64,000 nucleotides of DNA from Cryptomeria japonica (GCF_030272615.1 NC_081413.1:554057136-554121135); one strand, 5' to 3'. Counted from the first letter of the stretch, positions 1 to 14,592 are shown. Numbers and translations: made by a program. Notes: a model not told the origin generated them from the letters alone.

Positions 1-1178
1 TGATGAGTGGTAATGATTATGACATTTATGCATATTGTATGAGGAGAGTTTCAAAGAGCTTTTGGCACATTGAGTTAAAAAAAAATTATTTTGGGAATGA
101 GCAAGTATATTCCATGTAATACAAAATGTGTGATGAGTTACTGAGTTGGATGAAGTGGTGATCAAGGAGCGGTCAAGGCTTTCTTGAATGATGTGCAAAT
201 ATTGTTATGTAATCCAATGGTCATACCTAAACCGACTTGTTTGTAATCTCTATGTGAGAATTAGTTTATTGTTGTGTTACCGACCTAATTGATTTGTTTA
301 TAAGGTCGATGAGTTGTTTTTATTTAGTGTGTTGGCAAAGTTGAATTGAGTGTGTGAAGTTGTCAAACCAGATGATGTATCTGCAATTTGAGTAAAAGCA
401 GATAGGAGCATGAAAAGGATCTGAACAAGCAAGTGAAGTGTTATTTTAACATATCAGCAAACCCCTGTTATTTTCTAACAATTACAGCAGTAAAATCTCC
501 TAACCAGGTAAGCTCTAACAAGATTTGTTTTATTCAAATCCTCTAACTAGGTGATTCATTAGCTTGGATTCTAAATCCTTTACAAAGGTTACTCCTCACA
601 GGGTATTGCTTCTAACAAGGCATTATAGTCAATCCCTTAACCGGGTGGTCCCTAACAGGATCTATTCTTAACAGAACTTTTTGTAAGAGCTTTAACAGGC
701 TTGGCTCCTAGTAGGGCGAACTTCAAAAGAGTTAAGATAGTTATCTTGTGAGTCTCATCTCAACGTGGTTTTTCCCATTTGGGTTTCCATGTCAAAAATA
801 TTGTGTCAATTGGTGAATGTTTTTGTGGTTATGTTTCTATGATTGAATTGCTTAACTACTTAAATCATTTTGATAAGTTATGATAACTGGTAACAATCTG
901 AAATAAGGTTTTACTTATGTCAAGTAAAAGTATTTGAATGATTGAGAAGTTTCAAGTTGTTTACTGTTAATTGTTTTTACAGTCAACCAGTTTATCCTAA
1001 CAGTTTTATTCTGACAGAGATATTGCATTTAAGTTCAGTGATTTAACTTGTCTGTTTTAAAGTTTACTACAGAGGTTATTTCTGAGTAAGGTGAAAGATT
1101 ATCAGTTTTTCTATCTACTGATTCACCCCCCCCCCTCTCAATAGTTGACCGGATCCTTATTTTTTCATCATACCATCA
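1..1178 (+). repeat. 5' LTR of the first Copia element (partial)
   Basis: Position 1 aligns with about position 5888 of the 3' LTR, so roughly 260 bp of this LTR lie outside the window. It ends ...TACCATCA like the 3' copy. It carries the GGTTTTTCCC/GGGTTTCCA motif (about 767-790), a C-run (about 1127-1136) and a CTCTCA motif close to its end, features shared with other Copia LTRs in this window. Confidence 0.88.
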
Positions 1179-1195
1179 AAAAGAAGGTCCGGAGT

Positions 1196-4100
1196 TTAAT
1201 AGGGAAAACTACATAATATGGAGTGATAGAATAAAAATCTATATCAAGAGTCTAGGAAGTCAATACTGGGAACATGTTAATATGTTGCACCTAGTGGGAC
1301 TATGTCTGATGATCAAAAGAAAGAGCAACAAGAAAACAATCGAGCATTGGAGGCCATTATTAATTCTTTATCTAATTCAGAGTATGTTGGTGTCCATGGT
1401 CTAGAGACTGCTTAAGAGGTATGGAAGAAACTTGAGGAAATCTATAGCGGTGATAAGCATGTAAAGATTGTCAAAGAAGAGAGACTGAGAAGCAAATTTG
1501 ATGACATGCGGATGGCTGAAGGTGAAAATATTCAACAGTATGGTCAAAGGATCAAGGAGATAGTAGGTGAGATCAAGAGTGTTGGTATCAAAGTGGAGGA
1601 TTCCATAGTGGTTAGTAAGGTCTTGAGAACCCTTCTATTGGTCTACGCTATCTAAGTTGCAGCCATTCAGGAGCTAAAGTCTATTGATAAAACTAAAGTA
1701 ACTCTTGACTCCATCATTGGTAAGCTTACTGCATTTGAATTATATGGTTATGATGGTAGTGCTCAAAAATATGAATATGCATTTAGAGATTCAGTTTCTA
1801 ACCCACCTATGAGGAAAAGTAGAGATGTCAGTCACTTTTATGAATCTAGATCCAGCAAAGAATTTGATGATGAAGATAGTCTAGTTAAGCTTGAAGCATT
1901 GTTGGCCAAGCGGTTGCCTAGAGGTACCAGTACGTACAAAGGTAAATTACCTTTGAAATGATTTGCATGTAACAAGATTGGACACATTGCAGCTAATTGT
2001 CCTAATGGTGACAATGAGCACAAGCATGAGAAGTTCAAGAACTACAAAGGAAAAGGCAAAAGAGATTGTCTCATTGCAGTTGATGGTGATATCATTGATG
2101 AGGAATCTGAGGGAGATGCTAATGAAGACATTGTCTTTGTTTCTATTAAAGAGGAGACATCTGATTAGAAGGCATTAGTTTCTCGCATGGATAGTTTTGA
2201 TGATTGGATCATAGATAGTGGTTGTTCATGCCACATGACCGGTGACCAGAGTAAATTTATCACTTTGAATGAATTTGATGAAGGAGTTATGAGATTTGGT
2301 AATGACTCACCCTACATGGTAAAAGGAAAGGGAACTATTTCTCTTTTATGGAAAGAGCAGTGCAGATGATGTCTACTGGGTTGAAGGACTAAAGCAAAAT
2401 CTTTTGAGTGTAACTCAACTCAATGACAGAGGTTATCCATTGGAATTTAAGAATGGAATGTGCAAAATCTATGGGAGAAAAGGTGAACTAATTGTAACCA
2501 ACAAGCAGACAAAAGGTAACCTATTTCACCTGAATCCTAAATTCAACAACTGTTTGATTGCTAAAGTAGATGATAGTTGGCTTTGGCATCAAAGATTTTG
2601 TCATATAAATTTTAATAACATTGTCAAAGTCAGTAAGTCCAAGTCAATAAGAGGTTTGCCTCAGTTGGACAAATCAGCGAATGCTTTTTGTAAGGAATGT
2701 TAGTTGGGAAAAATGACATCCTCAACCTTTAAGAGAAAATATTTTTCAGCTTAACATTGTGTTAGATCTAGTTTATATAGATATCTGTGGACCCATAAGG
2801 ACTAAAAGTATTCAAGGTGATAGATATTTTATGATCTTCACTAATGATTTCTCAAGAATGATGTGGGTCATATTCTTGAAGGAAAAGACGGAAGCCTTTA
2901 GTAAGTTCAAGGCATTTAGGGCCTTAGCTAAAAAAGAAAGTGGTAAGAAGATAAAGTGTCAGAGGACTGATCAAGGTGGTGAATTTACTTCAGAGGAATT
3001 CACTAGATATTGTGAAAACAATGGAATCAAGAAGCGGCTTTCTGTACCAAGGATACCACAGCAAAATGGTATTGTAGAGAGGAACAACCAATTAGTTGTT
3101 GAAGTTGCTAGAATGATGCTAATACAAGGAGGTGTAGCAAAAACATTCTGGAGAGAAGCTGTCAACACAGCTGTCTACACTATGAACAGGATATTGGTAA
3201 AAACAGGTATGGATGAAACTCCTTATGAATATTGGTATGGTAGATCACCTAATGTCAATTATTTTAAGATTTTTGGCAGTAAATGTTTTATCAAGAGAGA
3301 TGACTATGTTAGCAAGTTTGAGGCTAAAAGTGATGAAGATATATTTTTTGGTTACTCCACCAAGAGTAAGGCCTATAAATGTTACAACAACTAGACACAG
3401 AGAATCATTGAAAGTGTTGATGTTCGAGTGGATGAGTATCCTAATGTATCAGGAGAAACCAGAGAGGATAAAAAGGAAGAAGAACTTTGCATTCTAATTC
3501 TAGAACCAGAACTGGTGAAGTGAATGTTGTTGTACCAGTTAAACCGAAACAGGTAGATTTAGTGGAAGATGGTGATAATAAAGAAGAAGAACCTGAAGAT
3601 AATGATCATGTCATTCCGAGGTATGTGAGACTCAATCATAATCTTGACTAGATTATTGGAGACAAAGATGTTGGAGTGTTAACCAGAAGAAGAATCAGAG
3701 AGAATTCTTCCATGATCTCCACTATTGAGCCTAGAACTGCTAACAAATCATTTGGAGATTATCACTAAATCAAAGATATGGAGGAGGAGCTTGACCAAAT
3801 TGAGAACAACAACAAATAGACCCTAGTACCCAGACCGATGAATAAAAATGTGATTGGTACTAAATGGGTATTCAGGAATAAATTGAATGAAGATGGGGTA
3901 GTAGTCTGAAACAAAGCTAGATTAGTATGCAAAGGTTGTGCATAGGAAGAAGGAGAAGAATATGGTGAGACATTTACACCAGTTGCTAGATTAGAAGGTT
4001 TGGGACTCTACTTGCATTTACAGCACATAAGGGATTCAAAGTATATCAGATGGAAGTAAAGTCAGCATTTCTAAATGGAATACTGGAAGAAGAAGTATAC

Positions 4101-5270
4101 ATTGAGCAGCCATATGGTTACGTTTTAATGATGCAAAAGATATGGTGTGTAAATTGCACAAGGAGATATATGGTTTGAAGCAAGCACCGAGAGCATGGTA
4201 TGAAAGGCTACATTCACACCTAATGAAGATAGGTTTTCAGAGAACCAGTGAAGACAGCAATATATATCTCAAATCTGAAGGAGATAAGATACTGGCTAGT
4301 GAAGTGTTTGTGGATGATATCATATTTGGAGGAAATGATGACATGAGTAATGACTTTGTAAATGAGATGAAGAGTGAATTTGAAATGTCTCTAGTAGGAG
4401 AGATAAAAAAAATTCATAGGTTTGCAAATTCAGCAGATGAAGAGTGGTATTTTTATCACACAGTCTAAATATGTGAAAGAGGTATTGAAGACATTTGGAA
4501 TGAGTGACTGTAAACCAGTTGGGACACCAATGGTTACAGGTTGTAAACTATCTAAAGAGGATGAAGCCACATCTGTTGATGAAAAGGAGTACAGGTCAAT
4601 GATAGGGAAACTGCATTATGTTGTTTATAGCAGACCAAATATTGCTCATGCAGTTGGTTTAGTTGCCATATTTCAGAAGAATCTAAAGGAGACACACTTG
4701 ATAGAAACCAAAAGAACATTCAGATATTTGAAAGGTACTATTGACTATGGATTATGGATTATGTTATCCATATGCAAGTAACTTTGATTTGAAGGTTTAT
4801 ACAGATGCAGACTGGGCAGGTAATGTTGATGATAGGAAGAGCACAACCGGTGGTGCATTATTTCTTGAAGGAAGACTTGTATCATGGAGTAGCAAGAAGC
4901 AAAGTTGTATATCACGGTCCACTGTTGAAGCTAAGTATGTTGCAGCATATATGAATTGTACCTAGGCAATCTGGATGAAACACATTCTGGAAGGATTCAA
5001 GCTGAAGATTACAAAACCACTAAAAAATTTATGTGACAACACTAGTGCAATAAATATTTCAAAGATCCCAGTGTTGCATGCTAGAACCAAGCATATTGAG
5101 CTGAAATATCATCTCTTGAGAGAGAAAGTGTAAAGTAAAGATGTGTTATTGGAGCATGTATCTACCAAGGATCAGCTTGCAGATATCTTTACTGAACCTC
5201 TGCCTAAGACTACTTTTGAGTATCTTAGAGGTCAGGTAGGGTTTGTGCCCCTACATGAGATCAACTGAGC
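1196..5270 (+). pseudogene. gag-pol remnants of the first Copia element (fossil)
   Basis: Recognisable parts in order: a gag region (about 1196-2180) ending in a zinc-knuckle-like stretch (CNKIGHIAANC); an aspartic protease core (DSGCSCHMTGD, about 2187-2410); a GAG-pre-integrase segment (WLWHQRFCHINF, about 2575-2700); an integrase core with GGEF and PQQNGIVERNN (2759-3394); an RT region with YGLKQAPRAWY and FVDDIIFGG (about 3780-4730); and RNase H with YTDADWAG, RKSTTGG and VSWSSKKQ (about 4770-5240). The family assignment is firm and the lineage is not. The Copia RNase H wording is SIRE-like in places, but I would not insist on that. The copy is broken by numerous changes and is not expected to be functional. 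Confidence 0.88.
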
Positions 5271-5627
5271 AAGATGTGGATTACATCAGTCCCGTAGCTA
5301 ATTGAAGAATCTTACAACAAGATTGGTGTAGAGTGGAGTTATTCCACAGGGAGAGCATCTAGTTGCAAGTTGATGATGTTGAACAGTGAAGTATGACAAT
5401 GCATGTTTTAATTTCACTTTGGCATTGTTGTCAAAGGGAGAGAAGAACTATAAGACTAGTTGAAGAATTGTATGATTGTGAGAAGATCTATATCCAGTTA
5501 CCAGTTGAAGTCATGGAGACTCAATTGAAGGAGAATACATGGTAAAATGTAAACCAGGACTCCTATACACATCATCAAAATTACGAGTATTGATACTTGT
5601 AATGCCATGAATGCCAAAGGGGGAGAT

Positions 5628-7070
5628 TGTTGGCATTTGCATGAAGATTGCACTAATGAAATATTATACTGTCATTGATGTCAATTATAACCGGTAATGA
5701 TCTTGTTATGATGTTGTTTTGTAACCGATGGAAGAGCTAGTAAAGGGAATTGCAATCGATAGGTGAGCTTGTGAAGGAAAACGGTATTACTTATGAAGTA
5801 CAGAGATCAACTGGTAACCCTACCTGTTGATGTACCAAAACCCTAACCGATGGAGTTTGGTGAATCAGTTGTAGTGGTTTATGATCAAATGGTGAATGGT
5901 AATGATTAAGCCACATATGCATGTTGTATGAGAAGAGTTTCAAATAATTTTTGGTGTGTAGAGATAATGGTTTTATCTTGGGAATGAGAAAGTTTATTGC
6001 ATGGAGTGGAAACCGCGTGATGAGTTACAGAGTTTGATGAAGCAGTAATCAAGGAGTGGTCAAGGTTGTCTTGAATGATGTAAAGTGATTGTTATGTAAT
6101 CCAACGGTCATAGTTGAACTGGTTTGTTTGTAATCTCTATGAGATCTTAGGTTTGTGATGTGTTACCAACCTATTATTTTGTTTATAAGGTCGATGAGTT
6201 AATTTGTTATAGTGTTGGCAATTTTTGGTTGAGATTAAGAGTGAGTGGTTGCCGAACTTGATGATGTATCTACCGTATGTGTAAAGGAAGATAGGAGCAT
6301 GAAAAGGATCTGATCAAGCAGTGTAGTGTTATTCAACAGATCAGCAAACCCCTGTTGTTCTCTAACAATTACAACAGTCAAATCCCCTAACCGGGTAAGC
6401 TCTAACAAGCTTAGTGTTATCTAAATTCTCTAACAAGGTGATCCATTAGCTTGGATTTCAAATCCTCTACCGAGGTTACTCAGGTAATAAGGTATTTCTT
6501 CTAATAGGGCATTATAGTCAATCCCTTAACGGGGTGGTCCCTAATAGGATATGTTCTTAACAGGACTTTTGTAAAAGCTTTAACAGGCTCGGCTCCTAAC
6601 GGGGCATACTTCAAAAAAGTTAAGAATACTTGTGGGTATTCATCCCCACCATGGTTTTTCCCATTTGGGTTTCCATGTCAAAGTCATTGTGTCAAGTGGT
6701 GAATATTTTTGTGGTTATGTTTTCTATGGTTAAATTGCTTAACTACTAAATCCACTTAGATATGATTTGATGACCGGCAACAATTTGAAATATGCTTTTA
6801 CTTTTGTCAGTAAAGTATTTGAATGATTTGGTTAAAAGGTTTTAAGAGGTTCAGAGTTGTCTTACTGTTATTCTATTATGACAGTCAACCGGTTTACTTG
6901 ACAGTGATATTACATTTGACTATTTAGTGTTTAAACCAGTCAATTTTGAGTTTGTCTTGAGAGGTTGTTTTTAAGTTTGGTGAAAGTCTAATCAGTTTTC
7001 TATCTACTAATTCACACCCCCCCCCCCTCTCAGTAGTTGTCTTCATCCTTATTGATTAATCATACCATCA
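5628..7070 (+). repeat. 3' LTR of the first Copia element
   Basis: A 1443-bp LTR starting TGTTGGCATTTGC right after a purine tract and ending CATACCATCA. Its last 1.18 kb aligns with 1-1178. It carries the same internal landmarks: a TTTATAAGG segment at about 6180, the GGTTTTTCCC and GGGTTTCCA pair at about 6653-6675, and a C-run at about 7016-7027. Confidence 0.88.
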
Positions 7071-9186
7071 GATTACTCATAGACTGAGGATGCTCCTCCA
7101 TTAGACACCCTAGGTAGAAAGAGATGTTCCATGAGAGGCAACTCATGAACATCGAAAAGGATTCGGGATAAAGACCTCATTGCTCATTTCTAATCCAAAC
7201 ATCTTCCTTATCTGCAAACCTCTTCTTTAGTTCCTCCAGGACCTCAACCGAATTATCTAACCCCTAAATCCCTTTGTTTTTCTTCCTTTGCTTCAAGTCT
7301 TCACATTGTCTCTTCTTACTACTCTCTTTCTTCTGGAACTCTGATTTTTTTTTGCCACAAGACTTCATCCAGTTTGTCACCATAAGATTTTGTCATCCGG
7401 TTCTATCTGTCCATCAGGCTTATCTATCAGATCCTTCTGTAGACTCATGCCATCTTTTGGTATAACCTCTGCAACTAATTTCTTAGTACTGCAACTTTTC
7501 TCAAGACTCAGATTCTTCACTTCCTTCTCTTTCTCCTTCAAAGAAGTCAATGTGAAATTCTACCCATATTTCTCAATAATGACTAGGTTTCTTCTACAAT
7601 CATAAATAGCTCCTCTATCAAACTGCCAAGATCTTCCCAACGAGACAAGACAAGAACTCATAGATACAACATCACATAAGACCTCATCCCTAAAAGGCCC
7701 AATATTAAAATTCACCAAACATTGTTCCTTTACTTCTAACTTTTGATCTTCTTGTAACCAACTTACCTTGTAAGGAAAAGGATGATCAAGTCTCTTCAAC
7801 CCAAGCTTCACTTCCATCTCTTCAGATACCAATTTATCAGTACTTCCACTATCCACAATAACCTTGCAACACTTAATACCTGATTTGCACACAATCTGGA
7901 AAAGACTCTTTCTTTGAGTAGATTGGGTACCTTCATTGCTCTACTCTGTCATGACTCTTCTGAACATAAGGGATTCTCCTTGGTCCGATGTATAGTCAGT
8001 TTCGGTAACTTCACCTTCTAATTCCTCATTTGCCACACAACTTCTTGCCATTCCCTGCTTACATTCATAAAATCTATGCCCGGTTTCTCCACACTTGAAA
8101 TATTTGCCAGGAAATTCTTTGCTGGTACAGCCATTGCTTTTCCTCTGTTTTTTCTATTCTGGTTCTTTAATCCACTTAGTTTTTTATTCTTCTTCAACAT
8201 TCTGCTTCTCTGTACTCATCTGCCCCTTGAATCTCTCCTTCCCTCTAGGGTTATTCGGTCGTCTTCTTCTCACCATATCCTCAGTCTTCAAAGCATACTA
8301 GTAAGCTTCTTCAACTGTGGAAACCCTCAACATACTCACCTCATCATGAATGTTAAATGCAAGTCCATTTATGTACCTCACCACCTTTTCTCTATCCATC
8401 TCTCTATGTCTAGATCTAATCATCACCTTGTATAATTCCTCAGTGTACTCTTTCATAGTCATGTTTCTTTGTTTCAGGTTCTGCAACTTCTTGAACAATT
8501 CTAACTCATAGTCTCCCGGTATGAACTTGGCCTTCAATCTTGAAACCATATGTCTCCATTGGGTGATCTTCATTTGACCATTCTCCATTCTATCTTTCTA
8601 CAATTCTTTCCACCATAAGGCAGCATGCCCTTTCAACTTAGTCTGTGCCAACAAAACTCTCTACGGGTCCTTGACATCCTCAAACTCAAAGTTATCCTCC
8701 AAATCTCTGATCTAATCAGATCCTCTGGGTTCAGCATTCCGGAAAAGTTTGAGACTTCCACTTTATGAACTCACCTCGCTTGCGCCACTGCTCTCAGGAA
8801 TCTTTCCTCTCTTTCCTCTTCCGATCCTTCAACCTCTTCTGCTTCAAGCTCTTCACCAACTTCTTCATACTCATCATCAGATTCAGGGTTCCTCCGCAAA
8901 CCAGCCAATGTATTCTGGATGTTATTCATCACCTTATTCTTGAAGTCCTCCATCACCTGCTCTACCCTTTGGGGGTTTGTCCTTCTAGGTGGCATCTCCT
9001 CTTCCGCTCCGGTGAACTGCCTCAACTCCACGATCTGACTATCGGTTTCAATTGCCTCTCACTCGGAGATCTATTGAACACACGTGCAACCTACCTCCAA
9101 TCAGTGATATGTCCACCCAAAGGAATGCCTCAAGGTTTGCAAACAACTCTTCCACCAACCATTTTATAACCATCTTTTATACCAAT
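7071..9186 (-). mobile_element. Gypsy (Ty3) internal-region remnant, minus strand
   Basis: Reading on the minus strand from 9186: a primer-site-like TTGGTAT next to the LTR, a gag start (MPPRRTNPQRVEQVMEDF, 9031-8771), the retrotransposon gag domain (MKEYTEELYKVM, 8588-8298), a zinc knuckle (KCGETGHRFYEC, about 8095-8050), a retropepsin-like protease (VIVDSGSTDKLVS and SLGRSWQFDR, 7892-7560) and a short pol-tail peptide ending ASSVYE (about 7160-7071). Only these parts are recognisable; no RT or integrase core was seen. The fragment is broken and ends where the Copia LTR starts at 7070. The Gypsy assignment rests on the gag domain and the D-S-G / G-R-x-W-Q protease pattern. Confidence 0.75.
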
Positions 9187-9974
9187 TGATGCAGTCATAA
9201 CCGGTAAAACCTCAAAAGAGAACTAACCGGCTTATGTAGCAAGAGTAATACAACGAAAGCAACAAGGAAACATAGCAAGATTACAAAAACATATCATATT
9301 ATTGTCTTAGAACCTTCAGCAACCAACCGGTTATCATCATACAATCATCATAGAACATACGGTAGTCAACCGGTTACATGCAGGCTACAAGCCAAATACA
9401 ATCCATCTAGGACTCTCAAAATCAATCGGGTCACTAATCACGAATCTTAATCCTTGTTTGGATTTCTACTTCCTCTATCTTACAAATGATTACTTAATAC
9501 CATATATATACCCTACGAAACATATCTAGGTCGGCCACAAAAGATTACATTTACCAATGCAGGAAAATGAAACATGTAACTAGGTCGGCCCTAAGAATGA
9601 AAGAAATTCTTCCGAAAAATAACAACCAAGAAGTGCGGATCATTAGGAAAGTCGGCCACATGCTAAAGAACATCGGATAAGACCCCAAATAGATCCATAC
9701 GCCAAGAAACCGCTTTGGAAATGAAGGAAGACCCACCGGTAAGCACAAGAACTGTCCCAGAACCCAAAAACAGTCAACCAGGAGCGATAACTAGCTGGAA
9801 AAGAATCCAAATGGACTGAAAAATCTAGAATTAAGCACATGAACCAGCCTGGAAACCAAAAATAGGATCTGCAATGAAAAGAAAGCAACTACTAACACCT
9901 ACCGGTAGGAACTGAAAACTATAAATTGAACCGAACAAGAGCTAAACTGAAAGGAAATATTTTTGGTTGATTCA
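9187..9974 (-). repeat. LTR of the minus-strand Gypsy remnant
   Basis: On the minus strand this block ends ...CTGCATCA immediately before a TTGGTAT primer-site-like sequence and the gag start, as a 5' LTR should. Its other border is uncertain: TGAATC at 9974 or TGAGCA at 9984 would both serve. It is rich in ACCGGT/AACCGG words. No second LTR is visible in the window. Confidence 0.5.
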
Positions 9975-10013
9975 AGATTGCTCATAGACCGAGGATGCTC
10001 CCGCATTAGTAAA
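9975..10013 (-). repeat. second copy of the Gypsy pol-tail sequence
   Basis: This stretch matches 7071-7105 closely (GAGGATGCTCC core, CTCATAGAC before it). On the minus strand both encode a peptide ending ASSVYE near a stop. It lies on the upstream side of the LTR at 9187-9974, so that LTR has Gypsy internal sequence on both sides. Confidence 0.5.
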
Positions 10014-10643
10014 CATGGAATCACAATACCTTTGATAAAGCAAACTAAATATAATTAGTTTATAAAATCTTTAAGCACACCCCTATAAATTCCTCTAGTA
10101 ACACAGGGAGAGACCACGCCTTGTAACTTCTTCCTTTCAATGTTGATCGTTGAACTTTAATACAATGTTTTTTTCAATGTTGACCGCTGAACTTTAAGCA
10201 GTGCTTAATGGACAAGTTTAGAATTAATTGATAGCTTTTTACTATGATGGCTACTATAAGTAATTTTTTTGCTACTGTATCAGTACTATTCAGTTGATTT
10301 AAAAAAGGAACAACTTAAATCATACACACTAAGCTTATACTTCTAAATAATTAAACAATGCAATTTATTTATAGAATGGTTGATTAACCAAATAGATGCT
10401 TCTAAATCTGAAAATAACATGCAATGTAAATAGCGTTTGAGCAAATAAACCATAAATTATGCAACCCACAAGTTAATTTTTAATAAAATATTTAGGGTTT
10501 TTTTGAATTCATCCTCTAAATGTTTGTATTTTAAGTGCATGAATGATGTATGATTGTAGATGTGAATTGAATTAAATGTATAAACATCAAATTTGAAATC
10601 TAAATCAAAAGAAATGTAAGAACTATGTTGGGCTTACCAAAAA
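10014..10643 (-). other. AT-rich leader-like sequence of a second Gypsy family
   Basis: No coding similarity seen. It directly follows, on the minus strand, the LTR at 10644-11900 and begins with TTTTTGGTAAGCCC. This parallels the TTTTGGTGAACCC that follows the LTR of the 27.5-43.0 kb Gypsy, so I read it as the 5' untranslated leader of a related element on the minus strand, cut off near 10013. Confidence 0.4.
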
Positions 10644-11900
10644 TGTATTGGTAGAAAATAGGGTTTGCAAGTTTATACATGTAAACAAGGAATTACACCT
10701 ACTTTCCAAGCATTACATTGAAGGAAGAGTGAACTTAATTGATCCAATCTCACTTTAAGTATGAAATTGACTGAATGTAAATCAAATTCACTTCCCTTGT
10801 GGAATTGAGTTGAATATGTATTAAAGGGTTTGAAATTGAATGCTAGATCTAGGGTCAAAGATGCAAAAATGGCATAAAATAACATGAATAGTAATTTTCA
10901 AATGTAGTATGCAGACACGAAGCTAGATATGAGATAAGAGAAAAAAGAGGAACCTATGTCTAAAAATTTGGCCTGAAATTATAGGACAAGGTTGCTTGGG
11001 GTGACCTTGTCCTCCAGCTATCAAATGCAGACAAAAAAGAAACTTTCAAAATCAGAATGTCATTCAAAATCTTCTCCCAGAAATTTGTTGGGTATTTATT
11101 GGATAAGGTGGTGTGGGGGGACCTTGTCCTCCATTTTTCACTGCTGCAAAAGTCAAACCTGATCATCATTGTCTCCTTTGCTAGAATTTTCTTTTGTAAC
11201 TTCTGAATCTGTCTCTTGCACACATAAAGAGGTGAAATGGTGTTGTTGATAGGGGTTTGCCTAGGTCAAAACCCAGGCTTAGAATAACCCTTGAATTGAA
11301 ATGAAAAGCTTGCCTTTTGAGGGTAAGGCTAGATCTGAATCGAAATGCTTGAATTGGAACTTGATACCTTGATGAATTTTGCTTTGATGTCTTCCAGCCA
11401 AGGTTGATGTTGTCATGTGGAATGTGTTCATAATGCTTTGATCATGGATGACATCGTGAATGTTTAAAATATGAAATTGACCTCGCATTCACTGCCTTGA
11501 ATATGCTTGATTGCTCACTCACTTGAATTTCTTGATAGGGATTGAATTCCAACTTAAGAGATCTTAAAATGAGGGGGTAAGAGTTGCTTTTATACCTAAA
11601 CATACTTAACATGTTTGGAATTTCAAGGCAAGCCAACATAGAGAAAGTTTTCCTGCATCCAAAGTATGACCGTTGAGGGGTCCAAATTTGGGCCTCTTTT
11701 GGGAGGACAAGGGTGCACTAGGTGTCCCTATCCTATTCGTCAAGGCTGGCATTTAGATAGTCCCTGAAAGGTATTGAAAATGTTGATTTTAGGGTTGTGT
11801 GAGTAGAATCAAAATAGGGTTAGGGCACAAAAGGCAAGAATGTTGAAGCGAGGCCTAGGTGAGGATGAAACTCTATAGGGATACAATTTATGATGCTACA
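10644..11900 (-). repeat. Gypsy-family LTR, minus strand (same family as 27485 and 58499)
   Basis: Reverse-complemented, it begins TGTAGCATCATAAATTG, the same start as the LTRs at 27485, 41906 and 58499. It shares the block with TATCAAGTTC, CAGATCTAGCC and CTCAAAAGG, and the late block CCTAGATCTAGCATT, and ends before a TTTTTGGTAAGCCC primer-site-like sequence. At 1257 bp it is probably the least disturbed copy of this LTR in the window. It contains two near-copies of a GACAAGGT...GACCTTGTCCTCC motif (about 10982-11015 and 11103-11133). Confidence 0.7.
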
Positions 11901-12445
11901 CATTCAACATTAATATAAAATCAATCATACCAAAGAGACACTATATTAATGTGGAGAAACACTTTCGACCAAAAAACTCCGCCAGAGAATGAAGAAAAGT
12001 ATATTATTAATCTTGAAAAGAGAGACTAGAATAATAATACACTTCACTTCTCCAATGATCCCATAACTACTTGGAAAACTCAAAGAAACTATGATAAAAC
12101 AATTGTGCCTTGGCTCCAATTTATAGCCAAATGGGAGAGGAAAAACCATTATTGTTTAACCAAAACAATAGGCCAAAACCACTTGCAAAAACTCATGCCT
12201 TGGAGAATGAATAGCCAATAGACATTAATGTACACACTAGAAATGAACCTAGAACAACTATATATGTTTTACAATGAAAATTACATTCACATATCAGCCT
12301 AAGAAAATATTATTGCATCTGCAAGTCGACCACAAGCATAACCCTTAATTGAACGTGTAATAGGATAGGTCTGAAATCCCACACATTACTACAAAAGAAA
12401 GAATATACTATGTGATTCTCAACATAGATCCATTAGGTCCCAACA
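11901..12445 (-). repeat. Copia-like LTR remnant, minus strand
   Basis: On the minus strand it starts TGTTGGGACCTAATGG at 12445, a Copia-type LTR start, and later carries a CTCTGGCGGAGTTTTTTGG / GTTTCTCCAC block (about 11995-11950) resembling the R-U5 end of Copia LTRs. The Gypsy LTR at 10644-11900 abuts or interrupts it. No partner LTR, primer site or target duplication was found. Confidence 0.4.
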
Positions 12446-13469
12446 ATCATCCACATATTGTTCGACAAACACACACTACACTCCTCTAGCTCATCAACCT
12501 GTAGCAACAACTTAGTTGGCGAACTCACACAATGACCACTGTGTCACTTCCAACTTTTTGTCTGATATGCATCAACTTTGGAAAATTTGGAATGTGATGA
12601 AACATATGTAGACATACCCCCCTTTTAAACTGTGAGTCATAACACTTAAGATGGACAAAATGTGAAGCATAATAAATTGCTAATGTAAACACATTGTCTC
12701 AGGAACATACCTCGAAACATTCTGGAAACCCTTTCTGGATCACATCAAACACCCATGATAGATACAAGATGATACAACAAACATTCTGAAACATATATTA
12801 GCAACATGACATATCACAGCCTTTCTGGTTCCTTCCAAAACTCAAATGCACAGTTACAAACAAGGCAAAGTTATACTCTATCAAATACCTTAGTATTAAT
12901 GACAAAACTGACCAACACCATGAAAACCTTTTCCCAACAATAAGTGAAGCTAGTTGATGGATTTGGTTTCTTTGTTCTAATTGCAAGGATTGATGGATGA
13001 TGCAATGAACTAGGATAACAATGATCAAATTGACTAGACTCAACAAAATGTAGATGCTTCAAGACATATAAATAGAAACAAAAAGAAAACCTAAAAAGAT
13101 GACACTGAGAGGAACTTGACACAAAAGACTAGGGTGGACTGTTAGGGATGTTGTGTCGTGTGGATGCCAACACATCATACAAGATTAGGGTTGTCAATTT
13201 GTACAAATAAAAAATAGTCTTTATTCTTGTGATAGAGAAGAATAAAAAATCAACTGGTGAATATTCATGAATAATTAAAGTAACCTAATTAATATATGAT
13301 AAACTAGGAAAGGCAAGAGATAGGGCTTTAGGAGTCTCCAAAAGGCTCAAGATGTCAATTATCCCTTCCACCACCACAACCTAGATACTTGCAAAATAGA
13401 AACATGAAAAGAGGTTGTGTTGTATAAGGGATTTCTTTAGTTAAACCTTGTGTTCGTGTTCCCATCTCC
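12446..13469. other. No recognisable gene
   Basis: Several open frames of 60-83 codons occur on the minus strand, but none has a recognisable domain or start context. The first 150 bp may be the 3' internal end of the Copia-like element at 11901-12445. Nothing else is supported. Confidence 0.5.
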
Positions 13470-14587
<1,118 letters not shown>

Positions 14588-14592
14588 GTATT

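Larger units (their letters stand above)
1..7070 (+). mobile_element. Copia (Ty1) LTR retrotransposon, 5' end cut by window edge
   Basis: Two long direct repeats (1-1178 and 5628-7070) enclose remnants of gag, aspartic protease, GAG-pre-integrase, integrase core, reverse transcriptase and RNase H in that order, which is the Copia order with integrase before RT. A polypurine tract (around 5615-5626) lies directly before the 3' LTR, which begins TGTTGG and ends CATCA. The right flank (7071) is inside a minus-strand Gypsy remnant, so this Copia probably inserted into that Gypsy. The target duplication cannot be checked because the left end is outside the window. The element is broken many times over. 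The LTRs differ substantially by eye, so it is old. Confidence 0.9.
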
